Shown: positions 37,601 to 52,600 of the stretch, piece by piece
Numbering within the stretch: the first letter of the stretch is position 1
Layout: the number at the start of each line of letters is the position of its first letter
NCBI GenBank assembly: GCA_903813345.2
Contig: CAIIXF020000004.1
Location: 5,535,525-5,599,524 of the forward strand
Length of the DNA stretch: 64,000 nucleotides
Direction of reading: 5' to 3'
Source of the DNA: Owenia fusiformis
Lineage: Eukaryota > Annelida > Polychaeta > Sabellida > Oweniidae
Program-made: the position numbers and the translations under genes
The notes under the pieces: generated by a model
Databases searched by the model: none
Told to the model about the DNA's origin: nothing
The model's input: the letters and a program-made list of their open reading frames with translations, nothing else

Positions 37601-40600
37601 ATCATTCCGAAGTACTTCAGTTCGAGAACGATTTGTTGGAAATAACCCATTTGCTCAGGTACAAGAGGGCTACATGGGACCTCTTACTCAAGCCCACTAT
37701 GGTACTACGGTTTCAAACAGTACTAAAAATCAGATAAGTGATACGGGCGGCTTTACGAGTGGATACTCCTCTAGTAAGGTAACAAGACCTGATAGGTATT
37801 TCAGAACGGGAAATGTTGACGACAAAGCACATACATCACAGCCATTAAGAAACTTTAATCACCAAGGAGTGCACAGTATAGCAGCTTCAAAAGGATTCCA
37901 CCACGGCCAAAAAGTAGATAAATATAAATCTCATAAAAGCTCAAATCCTTGGAATGTTCCTTTAGGACCCTCTTCTGCTAGCAAAGCGCAGCTGTCACCT
38001 GCCTATATGACCCCAAGTGCAGCAAAACCTCATATGAACGTAATTGAACACCACGGAATACCATCTCATAATATTGAAACTGAGAATCATAAACATCAGC
38101 ATATCAGACATAAAGTTTCACCAACTAGTGATAGCCACCCTTCTGAAAGGCACGACCCTTCAAAGTTTAAACAACAAGAGGCAGAACATCCTCATGGCAA
38201 AAGGGATCCAACTGCATTCATTCCACCTGGATTGATACACTATAAATACAGTACAGCTGATACAATTAACCCACCTAACAAAACTGTATATGATAAATAT
38301 CAGAACAATGTTCAGCCAGAGGCTCAAAAGGAAGACTTAGCTAAAGCAAAACAAATTGCTGAAATGCTCAAAATGGAAGCAAGCGTCCAGGCTAGAACCT
38401 CTAAAACTCCAATTCATAGTCGAGTATCAACTGGTAAACATCCTAATGACAACCTAGGGTATTATAACAGTGAACATAGTGATCGACCAATCAGATCAAC
38501 GGAATCCCCTCATAGAAAGACTCAACGAATGGATCAACCAATAAAACCAAACGAATCTCCGATCAGGCAAGTACCTGGTGTAAAACACCAAAGTGAAAGT
38601 TCGAGTGATGGTTCAAAGAGAGAATACCCCGATTCAGATGTTAATCTCTCCGTAGCAAAAGCAGATTCTGATGTATCATCAAGTTTATCCACCACATCAA
38701 GTTCTGTTGATCAGAAAGAGAGAAACTCTAGTATATTTGAAATGTTTAACCTTCCAAAACAAAGCATGTCGTCATTGAGTGGTAATCCGGAAAGGGACCT
38801 CCAGAATTCATTGTCACAATTGCAAATGATGGCGGCTACATTTAGCCAGACCACCACCACAACAGCGTCACTGCTATATCAAAAAATGCAAGAATTGCGC
38901 GTTCCCCAAAGAACTCTCCCAGCGATGTATACCTCAAGTAGATCACCTCAAAAAGGAAACATTGTCAAGGAATGTCCTACAATAGATTCTACCTCGTCTT
39001 CATTCAGAGATCTATCCTCAAATGAACCATCTATTTACTTAGATGGAAACGTTTCGTTGGCTAACGTCTCAAGCTCTACATTGAACAGTAAACCTACAGC
39101 GCACCAAAGTGCACACTTAAAGGAGTCAACTTTACCATATGCTGTTCCAAGAACATCTCACGGTACATCACTAAGCCCCAATAGTCATCAGTCATCGATG
39201 TTGCTGAAGGTAAAAGAACCCGTACCATACAATGCAGCCTCATCCATCCCATCATCCTCCACTACTTCTAGTACATCACCTGATACCTCCCTTGGGTCTC
39301 CTACCCAAGTGTCTTGTGTGACATCAGCACAGACGCAGCCTCAACCTGGGAAAGTCAGAGTAAACATACCAAGTCTTGTGTCATCAATGGAAAGAGTACA
39401 CTCAAAGCTGGTTTCTAGATATTTACATGATGATGATAAGCAAAATGAGAATTCTAATAATAGTGATAAAGATGAGCCTCAGTCATTTCAAGAGGCGCTG
39501 GTAAGATCTGTTGTTAATGAGGATGTTCTGGTAGAACAAGGGATTTTAAGTCCATCTGATAAACAAAAATTATTAACAGATAGGCCTGGCATTAATGAGC
39601 ATTCCCTTGTGAAAGATAGGGCATCAGAACAGAGTAACATACTACAAACTGTACCATCTCCAGGTCTTAATAAAACATCTATAGATGATGAAGGTGAGCA
39701 TGAACACACTACAGTGGTTAAGCAAAGCGATAACAGCCCTGAGTTTCCACCAGATACTGGTGTAAAGAAAAATACAATATCAGCATCAAATGATACAAAA
39801 TCATCATCAAATACTAATGATACAAAATTATGTTCAAATAATACAAAATCAATAGATATTGATCTTGACTCTGCTAATGCCAACAGTTTGAGTGGAGATA
39901 ACCATAAAGCTGAACAAAACAAGAATGCGCCCAATGGTGATTTAATCGAGGATAGATCTAAAAAAGCATGTACTAATAGCGTCTGTAGTATTAACTATCC
40001 TAATGATACTATTGAACGAACAAAAAATGATATTAAAATCAATGATGATCTCGTTGCACCAGTTTCTGATGTGAAGCCAACAATGTCAGTCGTCCAAAAA
40101 GATACAATCAATAGTAAGAAGCCATCTATGAAGTTACGCTTGGATTCACCGCCAACTCTTCAGTTAAGTGATTTCAGTACAGATCTCTCTCCACAGTTAT
40201 CGCCTGTAATGCCAATTCTAAGTCCTCTCGATGCACCTGTTGGTACGAACATCTTTATCAAAGTTACAGACACTAAACTTATTGATAATGAACCAAGAGG
40301 GGAAGCAATAGAAAATCCTCCTAAAGGTGTAACTAACTTATCCGCATTTATGTGTACTTCAAAGCGGGCAAATACCCCACCGCCAATGTATAGTGGGCCC
40401 CCAAAATCACCGAGATCTCCAAGAAACTCATCCCCCTCGCGAGGAGATGTATACAGTGCAACTAGTATCGTGCAACATGTGGACGTCTCAAAAAAGGATG
40501 ACAAGTCAAAGAGATCATCACAGAAAAAAGGCCAGAAACAAATGATACATCTCTCCCCAAGGGATATGAAGGAGGTCGCTCAGTACAAAACCTCACTGCG

Positions 40601-43600
40601 AATTCCAGCTCAGCTTATACAAGGCAAAACCAGATGCAAGAAGGTAGCGTCGAAGAAAGCGCTTAAGTTTGAAAAAGTTGTTGATAAGAAAGGTAAGACA
40701 ACTGAAGATGAGGTAAATAAACATGATGCAGACACTAAACGAGATGGTGAATCAAAGGAACACAAAAAACGCTCAAGAAGAACAAAACTAGTGGATCGAC
40801 CAAAGATTGACACTACAGAATTTTCAATAAAATTTGCAAAGACATTTGGAAAAGATTCACAAAAATTCCTTGACAAAATCAGCGAAAAACTGAAACCAAG
40901 GTTGATTGAACCAAGTACGCCTCCAAAAAGCACGAGCACGGCTAATGCGATGACGTCACCTTCAAGTACATCTAAGCTCAGCGAAACTAGCATGGAAGAC
41001 CTAGAGAACTCAATCACAGTTGGGCCTTCGTATATGCAAGGGAAGGGCGATGCATCAAGTATAAAACCCCAAGAGCAAGTGAAGAACACAGTAGATTCAT
41101 TATCAAGTTCGTGGCCTTTGAAATCATCTGTCTCCAAAGAGGAATTGAAGCTCAGTTCGAGCACTAACTCTCCGGGTGCAGAACGTAATATATGGTCATC
41201 AATCCGGGTTCAAAATAGATCTCGACCACCTGGTAAAAAATACGACAAGAGTAAGTATAAACTGAATATGAAGCTCGACCAAGAAAAACGTTTTTCGAAA
41301 TGGGAACCACAATCTGTACAAAAACCAGCTCCAAATGAACACAGGAACAACACACAACCAGAGACTGAAGAAACCAACATTAATGACGGATTTAAGGATA
41401 AATCTAACGAGTCATCTAAACCAGGAATGAGTATTCCAACTTCAAGACCAGCAAAATCGAAATCTCCGAGGAGGCTTAAGGGAATGTCACCATTAATGAG
41501 AAATGTGATGCAAATGAGAAAAGATCTCCAGAGACAAATGTCCCCTCAGAGATTTAGGTCCCTAAGAGAACAATCAGGAAATAAATCTCCCAGGGGAGCT
41601 GGGAGTATCTCCAAAGAAGATCCAACCAAACCGATTACAGGAGATGATACAGCAGCTGTGGAACCATCTGGGGATACATCTGTAGATGCTGATGATCAAC
41701 CAGACGAAGATGGAAATACAAGAGCAAGTTATGACAGTTCAAATCATTCCAAACGAAAACAACTCTCTTTGGATTTATCTGCGATTGGCAGAAAATTCAA
41801 ATCCGACAAATTTAAAATACCTGAATTCTCACCAAGTGAAGGTTCGGGGATTTCCCCCAAATCCAAGGGGTTCAGTTTAAGATCCCCAAAAGATCAGCAG
41901 TCACGGCTTTCTCCAAGGTCTCCAATGTTATCTCCTAGATCTCCAAGAATCTCCCCGAGATCACCACTCCTTTCTCCGCGATCTCCAAGGAGATTAATAT
42001 CAAGTACAAAACCAGGAACTCCGCTGTCTCCTTCAAGACTATCGCCAAGGTCTCCCAAACTATCACCCAGATCTCCAAAATTGTCCCCTCGCTCCCCAAA
42101 GTCACGATCTCCAAGATTCAGAAGAGCGCGAGCAAAGAGAATGTTGAACGAGCTGAGGAATTCAGCAGGCTTCGTGCCTGAGACGAAAAGACGGAGGAGG
42201 TCAACTGCCGAAAGCCTGTTTGCAGATCCATCGGAACTTGATAGGGAACAACGCTGGTTACAGGTTCGTTTTATTGATATCTGTAAATGCATTAATTGCA
42301 CTGTACCAGATAGCGTTTAGCTTTTGCAAAGACAGATTCTTACAATTTTCGTTCTACCTATATAAAGTTGATACTTGATACGTTTGAGCCTTTGTATCTA
42401 AACATAATAACCAATGATGCAACAATCATATCACCTCCAATTTTCAAAAACATAAACATATATATTCGGTTTCCAGTCTGGCTTTACATGTTCAGAGTTT
42501 CTGTTTTTAATTCTATATTATGGATAATCAACCATAACGAAATTAGACGCCATAACAACTCCATATATCTCGTTGTATCAATTCAGCGCTTGACATTTTT
42601 CATATCAGAAGTGAGTAATAAATCAGAAATCCGATTCAATGATATATGAGCCATGGTGCTATTTTAAAGCGTTGGTACTGTTGGGACTCTCCCCTTTATA
42701 CAGCAGACTTAATTACAGACTCCAGATCAATGTTCGTTCAATGCCCTCTAAGTATAGCCGGATTTCTATCGAGTATTAATTGTATTCCCTGTATTTTTCA
42801 TGAAAATTATCCACTACAGATCACTATATAATTGTATAACCATGAACAAAAATAATTACGTGATTAATTTAAGATAACCCAATGCGCATATCATATGTGT
42901 TTAATCAATAGCATTAATGTTTTAACGATTGCATCGGTGGTGGCATTTTAGAATTTACATTATATAACATATTGTTATCAGGGTGTTTTTCGTATCGCTT
43001 AATTTATTCTTTTATTTTTTTCATTTTCAACATTTAGGATATTGGAATTTACATGATATACCTAATATTTTTTATATAAGTTGGATCATTTAGTTTTTCA
43101 TTATTGAGGATCATACCGTAATTACATACATTTTCACGAGCCTTGTGTTAATTTGCTTTTAGTGCTTCCTTATATGGGGCTAGATACAATTAACTTGGTT
43201 TGGTTTTGGGAAATTCACCATGGATTTATTTATCATTAATTCTCTTTGTTTAAGTTTAATGTGGGTATATATCTGGTATTTTTAATAACAGATTTTATAT
43301 TTTTGCATAGTCATATAAAGAAATTACATCCATCTACATTCATTTTAGATAAAATTGTGCAGGTTACCAATATCTGTAAGCTCTGACGTAACGTCACGTG
43401 ATACATCACATGTCATGGCACCTAGGACAACCACCTTGGCATGCAAAACAGTAAGAATATCGTAACACAAATCAGTTCATCACATTACGCCCCTGCTATA
43501 AAAAGGCCACCACCGCTGTACTGTTTAAAACATGAAACAATAGATTGAAGTTCGCGCTGCTTGAATAAAGGAAACGCGTCGAAATATCGACTGTTGTGGA

Positions 43601-46600
43601 AAATAAAGTATTCCATATGATGTATAGGTAAACATTTACCGTTTAGAAATGATTGAGGAAGTAACCTTTCACTTTGAAATTCTTTCAAATCTAGTGCTTG
43701 GAGGGGGAAGGGTGTTAAATCATGATGAAATAAGATACTTTGTCCACAACTGTTGACATTTGGACGCGACACCTTGAATTGAAAATAGTTCTGCTTGTAT
43801 GCACCCGAAATCTCACCGCTTTCCAGAATGTCACATTGTCCACCTCTTAGAAACACGTTAGATTTGCGTGTATTCATTCTGTTTAACATTTTTACGTAAG
43901 CAAGAATCATCTTGTGTTCGATTGTCGACGCTGTGACTTTAGGGGAGCGTAGTGGACCTCTGGGAACCATTTTAAGCTTCACGTTTCCAAATAATCATTT
44001 AATATCTTCAGCGGGCAATGATGCAGTTTTCTGAGCTTGAGTCAGTCCCACACAGTGATAATGACTCAGATGGCGCTGCGCACATTGTACAAGATGACCA
44101 CACAACTAATGAAACCCACGAAGAAGCCGTTGTTGATAATGGCAACATTCTGACAATTGCTCCAAGGAAACGAGGGCGTCCATTTTCGAACACTAGTAAA
44201 AAGGTACCACTATATACAGTAATAATTCCTGTGTTAGATTTGAACCGCACAGACAAATAGAATAAATTAAGTAGACCCTGCCTGAACGGTTTACATCATG
44301 TAGCACATGGCAATATCCGTGTACCATTTCGTTCAGTGCGTACCCCTATCTTGGGAAGGCTTAATAGCACTGAACGAACTGCTATGACATTGGCTAATGA
44401 CTACAATGGTGAAATGATGGTGTGAGAATATTTCTACCTGATCCATATCCTAGTGAAGAGCATTCATCTAGAAATCAATATCAGAGTTCAAATCCCACTA
44501 GGATGGGATGCAGTTTACAACTTTTAAATGAAAATACACAGAGGCCTCTATGTACTTTAAAAATGTCAAAAATCAAAAATGTTGCTTTGAGAAAATGCCA
44601 AAAATGATGCACCATGGGACTTTAATGATGCATCACGGGGCCTACCGTGAAGGCCTTAATGATGCACCATGGGGCCTACCTTAAAGGCCTCAATGATGCA
44701 CCACGTGACCTACCTTAAAGCATCAATTAATATTTGACACCATTTGAACTTTCTTTTTTCCAGGCTGCTGAGATTAGGAAGAAGGCTGTGCTACATTCCA
44801 GGAATGCAGATGCTAAAGGTGAAAATACAGTCAATTATTGTAAAATAATATAACATACTACTATATTATATAATATGAACTATTAGGTATAAAAATCTGC
44901 GTCAAAATATGAACATTTCCTTGTGAAATACAATACTTCACCTTTGTGTTCTGTTTGGCAATATTAGTAAAATGTAATTTGCAGAAGACATCATTTTCAG
45001 TAGCATGTCCCAAAGCTCTTCAGTGTCACGTCCTCCATCCCTTTCCTTGTGTAACTTGGGCCATTGTCAAATATGACCCCCTCTTCATTGTTTGTAAACA
45101 CCCGGGACTAAATGTATTTTGAACGAAACAAGCGATGGCTTATCCATATTAGAGATGCGCTAAAAACACATGCGAGTGGGATGATATATTCGATAATATA
45201 TTCGTTCTTGGTTTGAATTGTTATACTTTTGTTCTAGCAATCCATGATAAAAGGTTACAGAATGGAGGCAGTGGAGAAAAGCATAATGATGCCTCACCAA
45301 ATACAGGTATGTGGCCTTTATCATGTAATAAATTCAAATATATTCATAACGTTTTAAAAAAATATCGATATCTGACAGATTTGTCGTTTTTTAGAACTTC
45401 CATTGCTTGTACAACTAGATATAGAGAAATAATATTTTCGTCTAGCTATGCCAAATGGATGAAACAATCATAAAATTCACTTTACCACTAGATTTTTGAA
45501 CATATTTGGATAAAACAGGTCAGAAAAGACGCAGGTCTTCCAGTAGCTATCACAAAGACAGCGCCTATGAGACCTCGTTGGAAAAAGAACAGAACAAACT
45601 AGAGACACTACGCAGACAGCGGAATGAACGTAAACTAGAAAACCTAACTGAGCCACTCTCGATATCACCACCAAAAGCTCTGACATCTCCGAGCCTCAAA
45701 TCACCCAAAAGGTCACCAGGGCGTAAGAAGGGATCGTCTAAAACTCGTATTGCAGATCTGACGGGGCGACTGAGGTTACATTTAGATAAGAGGCCTGTGT
45801 ATTTGAAAAGTCTTCAATTGAAAGAGAAAGCGTCTTCTCAGTCAATTGATGAGATAATTGAGAAAGTGTCGTCTGTACAAACACAGGTTAGTACAATTCA
45901 CAATTAACATTTTGTCTCTTTATTTGGTATAATCATTCACCATCATGTATGTCAGGGTTTCCTGTATACATGTATCTGATTACTATGATAATGCCTGGGT
46001 CACATTTTCTCCGATCCATTGGCCGGCGCCCGGCCGATTGAATGTTTTGTTCAATATCGTATTCGATTTTGAACAAAATACTCAATCGCCCGGGCGCCGT
46101 AGTGAAAATCGGAGCAAATGTGACCAAGGCAAAAGTAAAGTACTTTCTGTTTATACACTAACATGCAATACAAAAATTAGAGAGTGTCATTAAATTTTCC
46201 ATGAGTTTAAATAAAGAAGTGGAATTTTCCATTCAGTTCAAATAATATTGATGGAAATTTCCATTGCTGTTTTGAATATTCAGGAAGAACAGGATGCACC
46301 TAGTGAACCCCAACCATCAACTTCAAAACAGGATCAAAACGTCAGCTCAGATCACTATGGTAACTTGGGAGAACATAGCAACTCTGGTCAACATGGTAAT
46401 ATTGGACACCATAGTAACCTGGGGAAACACAACAACCCTGAACAACAAGTCATCCCAGAGCGTGGATTTAGTAGTTCAGATCAACAAATTCCAATTCCTG
46501 CTAGATTGAAGCAGATAAATGTGAATTCCAGTTGGGGTGAAACTGTTCTTCATAAAGCAGCCAGACTTGGGCATGAGGTAACGGTCCATTTGTGTAATTT

Positions 46601-49600
46601 AAAGTTCATATAATTTTCAACTAAGTTCATTGTTGGAAATTTCCACATTCCTTTTTTCGGGGATTCCAGATATTAAATATTTCTGTAATCTCATTGTTAA
46701 GAAAATGGGAAAGAGTTAAATACTAAAATTAGAACTACATGGTGCATGTTTGGAGGAATTTCTGTGTTAAGTATATGTTTGTTTTAACTGTATAGTCTCC
46801 TGGAATTTTTCAATTTAATCTGCGTCGGATATCCACCTTTTACTTTAATACATAAATACCAGAATACATTATTATCAATGAATCACATTTACCATTTTTA
46901 TAGGATGTTACATTGTACTGTTTGAAAACTGCATACCAAGATGTGAATGCTAGGGACAACGCTGGGTATACTCCTCTACACGAATGCTGCGTCGCTGGAC
47001 AGCTTACCATCGCAAAATACCTCATAGCTTACGGTGCCAATGTTAATGTCAGCTCCCAGGATGGCATAAGACCCATACATGATGCGGTCGAGAATGACAT
47101 GATTGAAATTGTGAGGTAAGACGCGTTCATTATGGATTGTTCAGTCACAATCGATTGTGGGAATGTGGGCAAATACATATTTATTTCAGGAGTCTAAAAC
47201 GCGAACAGCCTTAAAATAAAAGTAATAAATTACGTTTTTAATTAATCCCTTCTAAAACGAAACCCATGTCTAAAAACAAGAGCGCTGCATCATAAACCAT
47301 TAATATTAACCAATAGATGGCGTCACTAATCATTGTGTTCCTTAAAGTGACGATCTGTTATGTAGTGGTTTAACTGACTCTTACCTAAAATGAAATTAAA
47401 ATAACTTTCTAATAATGATAGTTTTTAAGTTGTACCACGTTTTTCCAGAGATATTTTAGATTTTGGCATAGAATTTCATTGTAAATTTTTAATATCCAAA
47501 GTAAACAATTCAGAATTCTGGAATGATAAAAGTTGCCGGTTAGGTTGTACTTGTTAATGCTCCAATGGTTAAAATATGATTCATAGAACGATTAATTTAT
47601 AATAAATTGCATTTTGAGAGTAACTTTTTTAACACTGACAGTTATCAATGTTCTTAAAGATGATTGTTCGTGATTGTTTAGCGTCTCTAGCTTCAGCTTG
47701 AAATATTTTTTGGTATCATTTACAACAACACCAACTCTAGCCACCCGTGGAGACATGGGATGGCTATCAATGGAATCACGACAAGATATTGAAACAGTAT
47801 GACTATGGCAGAGGCTGGATAAAATGACAAATTTGAGGATAAACAAAAGAATATTCAACTGGTCAAATGAACAAGCTGATACCCATAGAATGAAAAATTG
47901 GACATTTTACGTCAAAAAATCAATATCAGCAAAATATAGAAATACTACTTTATCAACGCCAATGACAACCTTCAAAAAACAAGTCTCAAAGTTTGATGCA
48001 GAAAAATGGACACAAGAACTGAGTAAAATAGGACCAAATAATAAACTAAGAACTTACAAAACAATCAAAAATGAGTTTAAGCCTGAAAGCTATACAAAAA
48101 TCAACCTCCCTAGATATCAAAGAAGTGCATTCTCCAAACTAAGATGTGGAGTTTTATCACTAAAAATAGAAACCGGGAGATTCACCAAACCCAAGACACC
48201 CCTTGAAGACAGGACATGTGAAATGTGTGATGATCATAAAATTGAAAATGAACAACATTTCCTCGTAGAATGTCCGGCCTATGAGGATTTAAGAAGCATT
48301 ATGATATCAGAAGCTCAAAGCAGCAACCCTGACTTCCTAAAAAAAAGTAAAAATGACCAGTTTATAACCCTGAGTACTTCTCCAGAGATGGCTTTTATTG
48401 TATCTAAAACTATATTCCTTATGTACAAACACAGACAAACAAATATGTGATAAACAAAGATTATGTAGTTAGTAAATATTAATGTATTTATTCATTTTTT
48501 AGAAACTACTACATTGTATCTTATGCTATATGGGCAATGATTTAGCCTATGTGACAAATTATTGATCGACAGTCATTTGATATAATTATATGTGCAATAC
48601 TTTTAATATACATGTATGAAACGTCTCTCATAAGCCGCACTGGCTGGGACAGTGTTTTTATGACATTTTAGTACTACTAGTATCTGTAAAATAAATCTGC
48701 TGTGAGACGAAAATAAATAAATAAATAAATAACTAATAAGGACAGGCTCACTTCACCGTATGCCTATAATATTCTTGTTTTTCGTTTACAGTTTTAATTT
48801 GAAATTAGAACAAATAGTTGATATAAGTTTTTGAACAGCACTTACTATTCAACATGATATAACTTAACGTTTATCAGTAAAACATAAACACGTTTCAAGA
48901 TCTACTTATCAACAGGAAAAGGGTTGTCAGATGGTTTTGATGAAGATAAAGCATGAATATAAACACATCAACTACAGTTTTATGTAGGTCTTTTTCAATT
49001 ACAGTATGTTACAAATGTTTGCACACATGGTCCGAAAGAGGACTTCCGGTATTTAGACTTTTTGAGGGGAGTGTACATAAATGACATCGAGGGGAGTGTA
49101 CATGAATGACATCGAGGGGAGTGTACATAAATGACATCGAGGGGAGTGTACATGAATGACATCGAGGGGAGTGTACATGAATGACATCGAGGGGAGTGTA
49201 CATGAATGACATCGAGGGGAGTGTACATGAATGACATCGAGGGGAGTGTACATGAATGACATCGAGGGGAGTGTACATGAATGACATCGAGGGGAGTGTA
49301 CATGAATGACATCGTGCCCGTATTTTAATCATAATCGTTGAATTATAAAATGATATATTATGTATTTTTTATTATGTATCACATAAAGATATTACTTTAT
49401 TTCATACTTCTAACTATTTTAAAAAAAGTCAGTTATTTCGTTTTGACCGCGTAAAAATATATTTGCTCTAAACGAATTGCTTTGCATATAACCTGTCATC
49501 GGACTTTCAAGGAAACATGATATTTCGTATTAATTAGCAGTTTCATGAAAATAACTCACCAATAGTAGTTTGCGAAACGCTTAATTTCAGTTCACAAATG

Positions 49601-52600
49601 ATGAACATAAATGATTAATTTTTGTATATTTCAATATTCTCATTGCTGTCTACTATATTATGTTTACACAGCCCAAACCACAACCGAAGTGTATACACAT
49701 GTACTCTTAAACAAACATAAACCCCTGAGTTATTCTGGATAGTTGCATTTGCACCTTGAGTAATATAAATAGAAATAACAGTTAAAACAGGAATGGCAGA
49801 TATAAACGTCAATAGATTAAAGCACTTAACTTATTAATCTCGTATCTCTGAGAATTGTTGTCCTTAAGGTGGGACACGTGGGAAGACCTTAAGAGAGTAC
49901 TAGTGGAAAGGTTTTAATATGGAACTATTGGGAAGACTCGAAGTTTGGAAAAGTGGAAAGCTTTTAGGGTAGCACTAGTGGAATGATTTTACGATAGGAT
50001 CATCGAGAAATAGACCTTATAATTGATACGATCTTTGGATGAGAACATAGGGAAGACAATGTCTGGCGTCTGGAACATTAGGACGATTTGTAACATCTAG
50101 ATTAATTTTCACGTCAAGTAAATCATGAACGTTTTGAATTCCATTAACAGGTCGCGAAGGAATTGCGACATTCAAAAATTGTGACATTGAAAATAAACTT
50201 CTCCTGTTTATGATTCTACCTTTAATGCAATGCAAATGTAGTGTATTTCTGTGGTCGGTGATGTTAGGAATGAAAATCATAATTATGGATGTTTGGATTA
50301 AGAATATTCACCACATTTACAAGCTCTTGTTTATAGTTTGTAGTAATATGTATAATCTATAATATACTGGTACGGTATCTTGTGTTTTACATGTAAATGT
50401 GTGCTTTCAAACCATTATGTTTAATAAATCAACGTTCTCACATATTTCAGTCGATCTATATATATTTTTTTCTATTCTAGGCACCATTTATTTCAGAAAT
50501 CATGCATAAATTTTCCACCATTGCCATGGCAAAATCGCCTAACAATTTCCACTGTAAAAATGTTATATTATACATTTATGTTTATTTGATCCCCATTTAT
50601 ACTCATGGTTTATAGCGATTTTGATATTTCATTTAGATGGGATCTTTCATATGTTTTATCATGGTATTAAATCTCAATGTGCCCATTCAGATACACTCTC
50701 CGTCGGTGTTAATAGCATATAAAAAATATATGTTTGAATTTGAATTTATGTTGCCATCAAAGTGTTAATGTGTTAATATTAGTCTTAGTCTGGGCTGTTT
50801 TGTTATATCTATATATTATACATATGGAATCCGTAATAAACCTTGCGTTGGTTCCCATCGTATAATCTTCAAAAAGGCCAGAGGTCTTCTCCATCACTCT
50901 ATTATTCCCCACAAAACGACTTTTTGTATACGTGATTTATTTTGTTTGAATGCTACAAAAACCTGAACAACTATTGAGCATTCTTCATGTCATCGATGAA
51001 TAATATATGAAAAATTATGAAAAATTTAAATATACATATGTATAGTCCTTGATAAATGAATAAACACAAAGAGCACGCGCGTCTCGAACTCGCAACCTCG
51101 TGGTTACGGCGTTTTAAAGAGGTTAAGTTACACGTTTAAGAGAATCTGTACGTGAGCGTGTAATATTTCGACCCCCGATGATTCTACACGTTCACATACA
51201 CGTTTTCTTAAAACTGTATGTTAACCTCCCCGTTGCTTCTTGGTAAGACTATATTCATAGATTAATCCAATTATTTTTTAAAGATATTGAACTTTTCACA
51301 ATTTATCAATGTTCCATCTAGGTTGCTGCTATCGTGTGGTGCAGATCCGACTCTATCAACATACAGTGGTAGGACTCCTCAGAAGATCGCTAAAACAAAG
51401 AAAATGAAAGATTTCCTGAAAGGATATTTTGCAGACTTGAATGGATGTGATAAATCTGACAAGTCAATCCATTGGCATTTTAAGTATACAAAGACAGGTA
51501 TTGTGCTCAGTCTTTATACTAATAATGTGTCATTTATCAATGGTATTAAATATAGAAAAACTTCTTTTATTTCTATACCCGCATTTCAAGTCAGGACGAC
51601 AGGAATTGTGTTCAGTCTATATTATAATGTAACCTGTATGAGAAGTATTAAACATACAATGTGTAGAACAACTTAATTTATTTCTTTACCACTGGAACGA
51701 TGGAATCAGGTGTACATGTCTTGCAAATCGCAAATGCTTCTCATTGTAGATAAACACCTTTCTGGTTTTGATATATTTGATGATGTACCAAGTGATCCAG
51801 AGGAGGCTGAGAACCCATTTGAGGAAGAGGGAGGAATGTTGTTTGATTTCTTTGACAAACCTCACATCCCATCATATTCTTTGAAACTTCCAGATCAGGG
51901 GTGAGTAGTATAAACAGTTAATGAATAAATTAAAAGTTGTTATATTTTACAGAGTATGTACGACTTGTCATTATATGTTTTTCATTTTTTACTACGCATT
52001 TGCATTGGATTGCATTAGACACTGTTTTTTCATGTTGGATTATGGTTTGGGATAGTTGGAATCTGGTTTTCTTATTACTGGTGTACACTTCAGTGTTTTG
52101 TTTTTTTTCTTGCTGGGTTTTGTAACAACTTTTTTGCACTTGTGCGTACATATTGCTATTGGTCCGCACTTCAGTTTTGTGTGAAAATGATTAAGACGAT
52201 TAAGACAATTTCATAGAATTTCAAACAAACGTCAAATAATCATCGATAAATATAAAGTAACAATTATTCATATATCCGGAATCATATCTACAATTCTCAG
52301 AATTCACTCTAGTTTTAAATCGAAATCTAACATTTTTATCGTGCTGTGTATCCATATTGATCGATTTTGTTTGTTTATTCCAGACTTGGAAATTATATTC
52401 TACTTGAGGAACTGATCAAACAGCTTCAATTGACCAATGAGAGCTTTAGGAAGACATACCCGGATGTAAGCATATACACCATGTCATTGGACGAGATGAG
52501 CCAACGAACAAAACATTCCCCAATTATGACAAAGCAGTTGAAAGATATACCCAAACAAAAGTTCAATTTGGAATTGGTAAGGTTAGACGCTCGAGTGAAT

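Larger units (their letters stand above)
47116..51321 (+). other. 4.2-kb intron within the ankyrin-coding region
   Basis: Splits the Arg codon of the third ankyrin repeat. Holds a LINE remnant (47680-48732), the 25-bp array (49064-49313) and a SINE copy (51049-51108). No gene is supported in 49320-51040. Confidence 0.75.

Noticed and set aside
39488-41164. Long minus-strand frames (148, 114, 184 codons) inside the giant BCOR exon
   Set aside because: Shadows of a low-complexity + strand exon; the + frame has conserved motifs and matching splice phases.
47824-48450. 208-codon frame as an independent host gene
   Set aside because: The C-x2-C...H...C knuckle, the upstream GDMGW segment with a stop, and an (AAAT)n tail identify a LINE remnant.
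48995-49332. Overlapping minus-strand frames of 105, 107 and 69 codons
   Set aside because: They read the ten-copy 25-bp repeat in three frames ([20 protein letters not shown]); not a gene.
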